DNA of 64,000 bases, taken from contig NZ_JADDIU010000016.1 of NCBI RefSeq assembly GCF_016464375.1, forward strand, positions 28,020 through 92,019, given 5' to 3'. Every line of letters starts with the position of its first letter. The stretch's first letter is position 1. Shown here one piece after another: positions 62,400-64,000 of this stretch. The notes below the pieces were generated by a model that worked only from the letters and a program-made list of their open reading frames with translations, ran no database searches and was not told the origin of the DNA. This stretch comes from Bacillus renqingensis (GTDB lineage: Bacteria > Bacillota > Bacilli > Bacillales > Cytobacillaceae). A program made the position numbers and the translations under genes.

Positions 62400-63803
62400 T
62401 TATGCCCCCGGCGGGCGGTTCTCAAAATCATAATCCACCGGCTGAGGAGCTACTCGAGAGTGCTCTAACGCAGGAGTATCTGGTCGGGCGATTTGATAGA
62501 CAGATGCACCAATGATTTCGGCAGTTTCTTGCAATTTTTGCTTATCAATATGTTCAATCGTATCTGTTGGTTTGTGATACCACGGCTCAAGCGGCGAGTG
62601 AATAAATAAAGCTGCTGGAATTCCAAGTTCATGGAATGGCTGGTGATCACTGCGTCCCAGCTGACCATACGGAACTACTTCACCCAATGCGGTTCTTGTA
62701 CCTGCTGCAGACGCTAGGTCAGTAACTAAATTTTTCTTGCCATCAATCGTATACATGATTAAGCCGTTTGCTTCATGATCTCCGCCAGCGTCTTTACTGC
62801 CAATCATGTCCATTTGGAAGTGTGCGACAATTCGATCTGCTTCCTCGTTGCTCAATGTTCCTGCATAATGGTAGGATCCTAACAGACCTAACTCCTCAGA
62901 GCCAAAGGTGACAAAGCGTAGTTCTGTATCGATCGGCATATTGGCCATGACCCTGGCAAGCTCTAAAACAGCAGATACTCCGGAAGCATCGTCATTCGCA
63001 CCTGGCCCGTTTGGAACAGAATCATGGTGAGCACCAATCATGACGACCTGTCCGGTATCTTTGTTTTTATTCGGCTTCATTTTGGCAATGACGTTGTAGG
63101 ATGTCTTTTCTTCCAAACCGGAACCAGTCACATTAATATGGGCGGTTACCTGACCGTTTTTCACTTGCTCTACTAATGACAATCCCTGGGATCTAGTAAT
63201 TGAAACAGCAGGAATATTTTGACCATAACTTGCCTGTCCAAACTCATTAGAAGTACCTGTGTTGTTGTACATAATTACACCAACCGCACCTTTATCGAAT
63301 ACGTTTTGTACTTTTTCAACAAAAGTGTTATCACCGCGTTCAATTAGAGCAATTTTTCCTTTAACGTTGTCAGGCACCGTTCCTGCAATTGCTTTTCCAA
63401 CGTTCACAACTTCAGCAGTTACTTCCCCGCTGTAGGATCCAGAAAATACATAAGGCTTTAGATCTTGTCCGCCAATTTCTAAAAGTCCGCTTACATTGTT
63501 CCGAATAACTGTATAGATAGGAAAAGGCTGTACCTCAGTCTCATAGCCATACTTTTCAAACTGGCCCTTTATGTACTGAACGCCTCTTACCTCACCTTCC
63601 GTTCCAGCCTGACGAGGCACTTTTGATAGATAAGCAATCGTGTTGTACATATTGTCTGCACTAATCTTTTTGATAATCTTGTTGTCAAACGCGGATGCTG
63701 CATTCGAGTTTGGTGCTCCTCCCGGCCCCTGCGCGTAAACTCCAGTAGCACTTAATACAAGTCCCGCTGATAATAAAACTGACATCACTTTTTTCTTCGC
63801 CAT
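62400..63803 (-). CDS. Secreted M28-family aminopeptidase with PA domain (YwaD-like)
   Basis: A 467-residue exported zinc peptidase. A signal peptide (1-24, MAKKK then a hydrophobic core, cut after VYA) is followed by a PA insert domain (about 130-230) and the M28 catalytic domain. Zinc and active-site motifs: GAHHDSVPN, NDDASGVSAVLELA, GSEELGLLGS, QMDMIG and the final His in EPWYHKPTDTIEH. It should release N-terminal residues from peptides outside the cell. B. subtilis YwaD is of this type. Confidence 0.93.
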   Translation of the reverse strand: MAKKKVMSVLLSAGLVLSATGVYAQGPGGAPNSNAASAFDNKIIKKISADNMYNTIAYLSKVPRQAGTEGEVRGVQYIKGQFEKYGYETEVQPFPIYTVIRNNVSGLLEIGGQDLKPYVFSGSYSGEVTAEVVNVGKAIAGTVPDNVKGKIALIERGDNTFVEKVQNVFDKGAVGVIMYNNTGTSNEFGQASYGQNIPAVSITRSQGLSLVEQVKNGQVTAHINVTGSGLEEKTSYNVIAKMKPNKNKDTGQVVMIGAHHDSVPNGPGANDDASGVSAVLELARVMANMPIDTELRFVTFGSEELGLLGSYHYAGTLSNEEADRIVAHFQMDMIGSKDAGGDHEANGLIMYTIDGKKNLVTDLASAAGTRTALGEVVPYGQLGRSDHQPFHELGIPAALFIHSPLEPWYHKPTDTIEHIDKQKLQETAEIIGASVYQIARPDTPALEHSRVAPQPVDYDFENRPPGA

Positions 63804-64000
63804 TTAAACCCTCCTATTTTTTGCTTGAAGCGTTTCTACTAGATTATCAGTGATTTTATTAGCTTAGTAAACTTTAATAGTTTTACAAAAATCACGGCTA
63901 ATCTACATTTATAATTACCTTTTTACTATAAGGATTGGAGAATTAAGTAAGCCTGTGTAGAAAAGTGCTTCCTCGCTATTTAGTGTTTAGTTTAAAATCT
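63804..64000. other. Upstream region of the M28 peptidase gene
   Basis: AT-rich DNA without a gene. Near the gene AGGAGGG (complement of 63810-63816) is its ribosome site. No clear promoter was assigned. Confidence 0.5.

Overview
The window is chromosomal DNA from a low-GC, endospore-forming member of the Bacillaceae (Bacillus or Neobacillus type). Support for this comes from the spore genes (sspN, sspO, sspP, tlp, cotM-like, yjcZ-like, gerP-like), B. subtilis-like regulatory elements (guanine riboswitch, T-box, tre operators with a cre box) and strong AGGAGG ribosome sites. No rRNA, tRNA, prophage or CRISPR array was seen.

Layout. 1-9.1 kb: end of an MFS pump, a Uma2-family protein, an orphan peptide-type ABC permease pair (one gene frameshifted), a luciferase-like oxidoreductase with an ATT start, a GntR/YtrA-ABC operon with a 16-bp operator palindrome and a frameshifted permease, and xerS. 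9.5-13.6 kb: MarR plus a heterodimeric ABC exporter. 14-32 kb: a block resembling the B. subtilis yne-citB-par region (parC-parE, yneT, plsY, yneP, tlp, sspN, fbpB, yneN, acnA, sspO, sspP, cotM), with an orphan histidine kinase, a double-AAA+ protein and selA inserted. From memory, this block lies near the terminus in B. subtilis. A XerD-arm-like sequence beside xerS fits that, but its other arm is degenerate.

30-33.5 kb is a selenocysteine locus: selA, a selD with in-frame UGA at codon 18, and on the other strand a small SelW/Rdx-family gene whose CxxC motif reads Cys-Met-Met-UGA. Both UGAs are followed by a compact hairpin. Ordinary gene callers would truncate selD and miss the Rdx gene. 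selB and tRNA-Sec are not in the window.

33.5-64 kb: threonine catabolism (kbl-tdh), nitronate monooxygenase, guanine riboswitch-xpt-pbuX, an ABC-F protein, a second MFS pump, two TerC-family proteins, small spore proteins, the trehalose operon treP-treA-treR, three tandem GerP-like paralogues, a YugO-like K+ channel, a YebC-family regulator, T-box-ilvA, gamma-carbonic anhydrase, glycerate kinase, a cysteine-less HesB-like protein and a secreted M28 aminopeptidase. At 46.5 kb an intergenic unit with its own promoter and terminator looks like a roughly 100-nt small RNA whose loop is complementary to Shine-Dalgarno sequences.

All calls come from reading the sequence without database searches. 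Family names rest on recognised motifs and remembered homologues.
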